Shown here one piece after another: positions 62,873-64,000 of a stretch of DNA of 64,000 bases; position 1 is the first letter of the stretch; every line of letters begins with the position of its first letter. Under the pieces are notes generated by a model that was not told the origin of the DNA, made no database searches, and worked only from the letters and a program-made list of their open reading frames with translations. Origin of the DNA: an uncultured Alistipes sp. (GTDB taxonomy: Bacteria > Bacteroidota > Bacteroidia > Bacteroidales > Rikenellaceae); contig CALUJN010000087.1 in assembly GCA_944320985.1 (NCBI GenBank), positions 1 through 64,000 of the forward strand. Reading direction: 5' to 3'. Made by a program: the position numbers and the translations under genes.

Positions 62873-64000
62873 ATGATACCCTACAACCCGAAAGGTCTGA
62901 CCGCCCAAGAGGTCGAAAAGAGCCGCCGCGAACACGGCGACAACATCATCACTCCGCCCAAGGACGATTCCGCCTGGAAACTCCTGCTCGAGAAGTTCCG
63001 CGATCCGATCATCCGGATTCTGCTGCTGGCCGCCGTGCTCTCGCTGGCCATCGGATGCATCCACCGCGATTTCACCGAATCGATCGGCATCATCTGCGCC
63101 ATCATCCTCGCCACGTGCGTCGGATTCTGGTTCGAATGGGATGCCCAACGGCGTTTCCGCCGGCTGAATCAGGTCAACGACGACATCCCCGTCAAGGTGA
63201 TGCGCGAAGGTTCGATCCGCGAGATTCCCCGACGCGACGTCGTGGTCGGAGATGTCGTCTACATCGAGGGCGGCGAGACCGTTCCGGCCGACGGCGAGCT
63301 GATCGAGGCCGTTTCGCTGAAGATCAACGAGTCGACCTTAACCGGAGAGCCCGAAGTCGACAAGACCGTCGACGAGGCACACTTCGATCCGGAGGCCACC
63401 TATCCCTCGAACGTCGCCATGCGCGGCACGACCGTCGCCGACGGATACGGCGTAATGGTCACGACGGCCGTGGGCGATGCCACCGAAGCCGGGCGTGTCA
63501 CCGAACAATCGACCGTCCAAAGCGATGAGCAGACCCCGCTGGACCGTCAGCTGACCCGCCTCTCGCAACTGATCGGACGCGTGGGAATCATCCTCTCGAT
63601 ACTGATCTTCTGCGTCATGCTCGGGAAAGCCATTCTCGTCGGGGGGTTGCTCGAACAGGACTGGCTCTCGATCGCGCAGCACGTGCTGAACATCTTCATG
63701 GTCTCGGTGGCCATCATCGTCATGGCCGTACCCGAAGGGCTTCCGATGTCGATCACCCTCTCACTGGCGATGTCCATGCGGCGGATGCTCAAGACCAACA
63801 ACCTCGTGCGCAAGATGCACGCCTGCGAAACCATGGGCGCCGTGACGGTCATCTGCACCGACAAGACCGGCACGCTGACCCAGAACCGCATGCACGTTCA
63901 GGAGCTGGTGCGCTACGACACGCTCCCGGAGCGGGAGTTCGCCGAGGTGGTGGCGCTCAACTCCACGGCCTTTCTCGATGCCGAAGGGCACATCATCGGA
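62873..64000 (+). CDS. Calcium-type P-type ATPase, N-terminal part (3' end outside window)
   Basis: The frame opens at ATG 62873, 3 nt after the rodA stop, and runs to the window end (376 codons). It shows the N-terminal cation-ATPase segment, the actuator motif ESTLTGEPE, the membrane helix with PEGLP, and the phosphorylation site D330 in DKTGTLTQN. The pattern fits type IIB calcium pumps that export Ca2+; ion specificity depends on later helices not in the window. Its tight link to the rod-shape operon suggests read-through. Confidence 0.92.
   Translation, partial: MIPYNPKGLTAQEVEKSRREHGDNIITPPKDDSAWKLLLEKFRDPIIRILLLAAVLSLAIGCIHRDFTESIGIICAIILATCVGFWFEWDAQRRFRRLNQVNDDIPVKVMREGSIREIPRRDVVVGDVVYIEGGETVPADGELIEAVSLKINESTLTGEPEVDKTVDEAHFDPEATYPSNVAMRGTTVADGYGVMVTTAVGDATEAGRVTEQSTVQSDEQTPLDRQLTRLSQLIGRVGIILSILIFCVMLGKAILVGGLLEQDWLSIAQHVLNIFMVSVAIIVMAVPEGLPMSITLSLAMSMRRMLKTNNLVRKMHACETMGAVTVICTDKTGTLTQNRMHVQELVRYDTLPEREFAEVVALNSTAFLDAEGHIIG

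Noticed and set aside
1..64000. tRNA, rRNA, CRISPR arrays, insertion sequences and prophage genes
   Set aside because: I searched by eye for cloverleaf ends, regular direct repeats with spacers, transposases and integrases, and found none.

Overview
The window looks like part of a Bacteroidota chromosome, most likely a high-GC gut member such as Alistipes (Rikenellaceae). That genus call is inference. It rests on SusC/SusD pairs, a hybrid two-component system, a DUF4295 small ribosomal-type protein beside rpmB and rpmG, many exact Bacteroidota -7 boxes (TAnnTTTG), few visible Shine-Dalgarno sequences, and GC-rich third codon positions that leave long open antisense frames. No tRNA, rRNA, CRISPR array, transposase or phage gene was recognised.

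Layout. Positions 1-8.2 kb hold housekeeping genes: the tail of an unknown gene, pyrD with an odd C-terminal tail, cinA, rpmB-rpmG-DUF4295, a lone GT4 glycosyltransferase, a secreted protein of unknown role, then ftsY-rimO. From 8.2 to 11.8 kb lie a coiled-coil protein, zapA, a 570-bp gap that appears to encode a 6S-like RNA, rny (RNase Y) and an HD hydrolase.

Positions 11.9-44.4 kb form one large polysaccharide utilisation locus (PUL). It has a hybrid sensor/regulator, two paralogous surface lipoproteins, two SusC/SusD pairs, a GH28-like beta-helix protein, two GH20 enzymes, two GH3 enzymes, a phosphodiester glycosidase (NAGPA/DUF2233 family) and a GH36 enzyme. Short gaps and small overlaps suggest one long co-directional transcription unit ending at a strong terminator at 44.4 kb. 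The enzyme set points to a glycan with beta-linked N-acetylhexosamine, alpha-galactose or alpha-N-acetylgalactosamine, and perhaps a sugar-1-phosphodiester. The substrate is not proven.

Positions 44.5-47.8 kb (minus strand) hold an acetyltransferase-like protein, gcvT and a dihydroorotate-dehydrogenase-like protein in one operon. Divergent from it is a 993-residue protein joining two receiver-like domains to a PPDK-type ATP-grasp domain. It is the least explained large gene here. gdhA, a thioredoxin-like lipoprotein, a small lipoprotein, and gpsA-pgi (minus) follow. The window closes with the rod-shape operon mreB-mreC-mreD-mrdA-rodA and the start of a calcium-type P-type ATPase.

Most notable: the PUL with one canonical and two degenerate-looking NAGPA-like proteins, the receiver/ATP-grasp fusion, the 6S-like RNA downstream of zapA, and a run of nine G inside the coding sequence of the PUL regulator.
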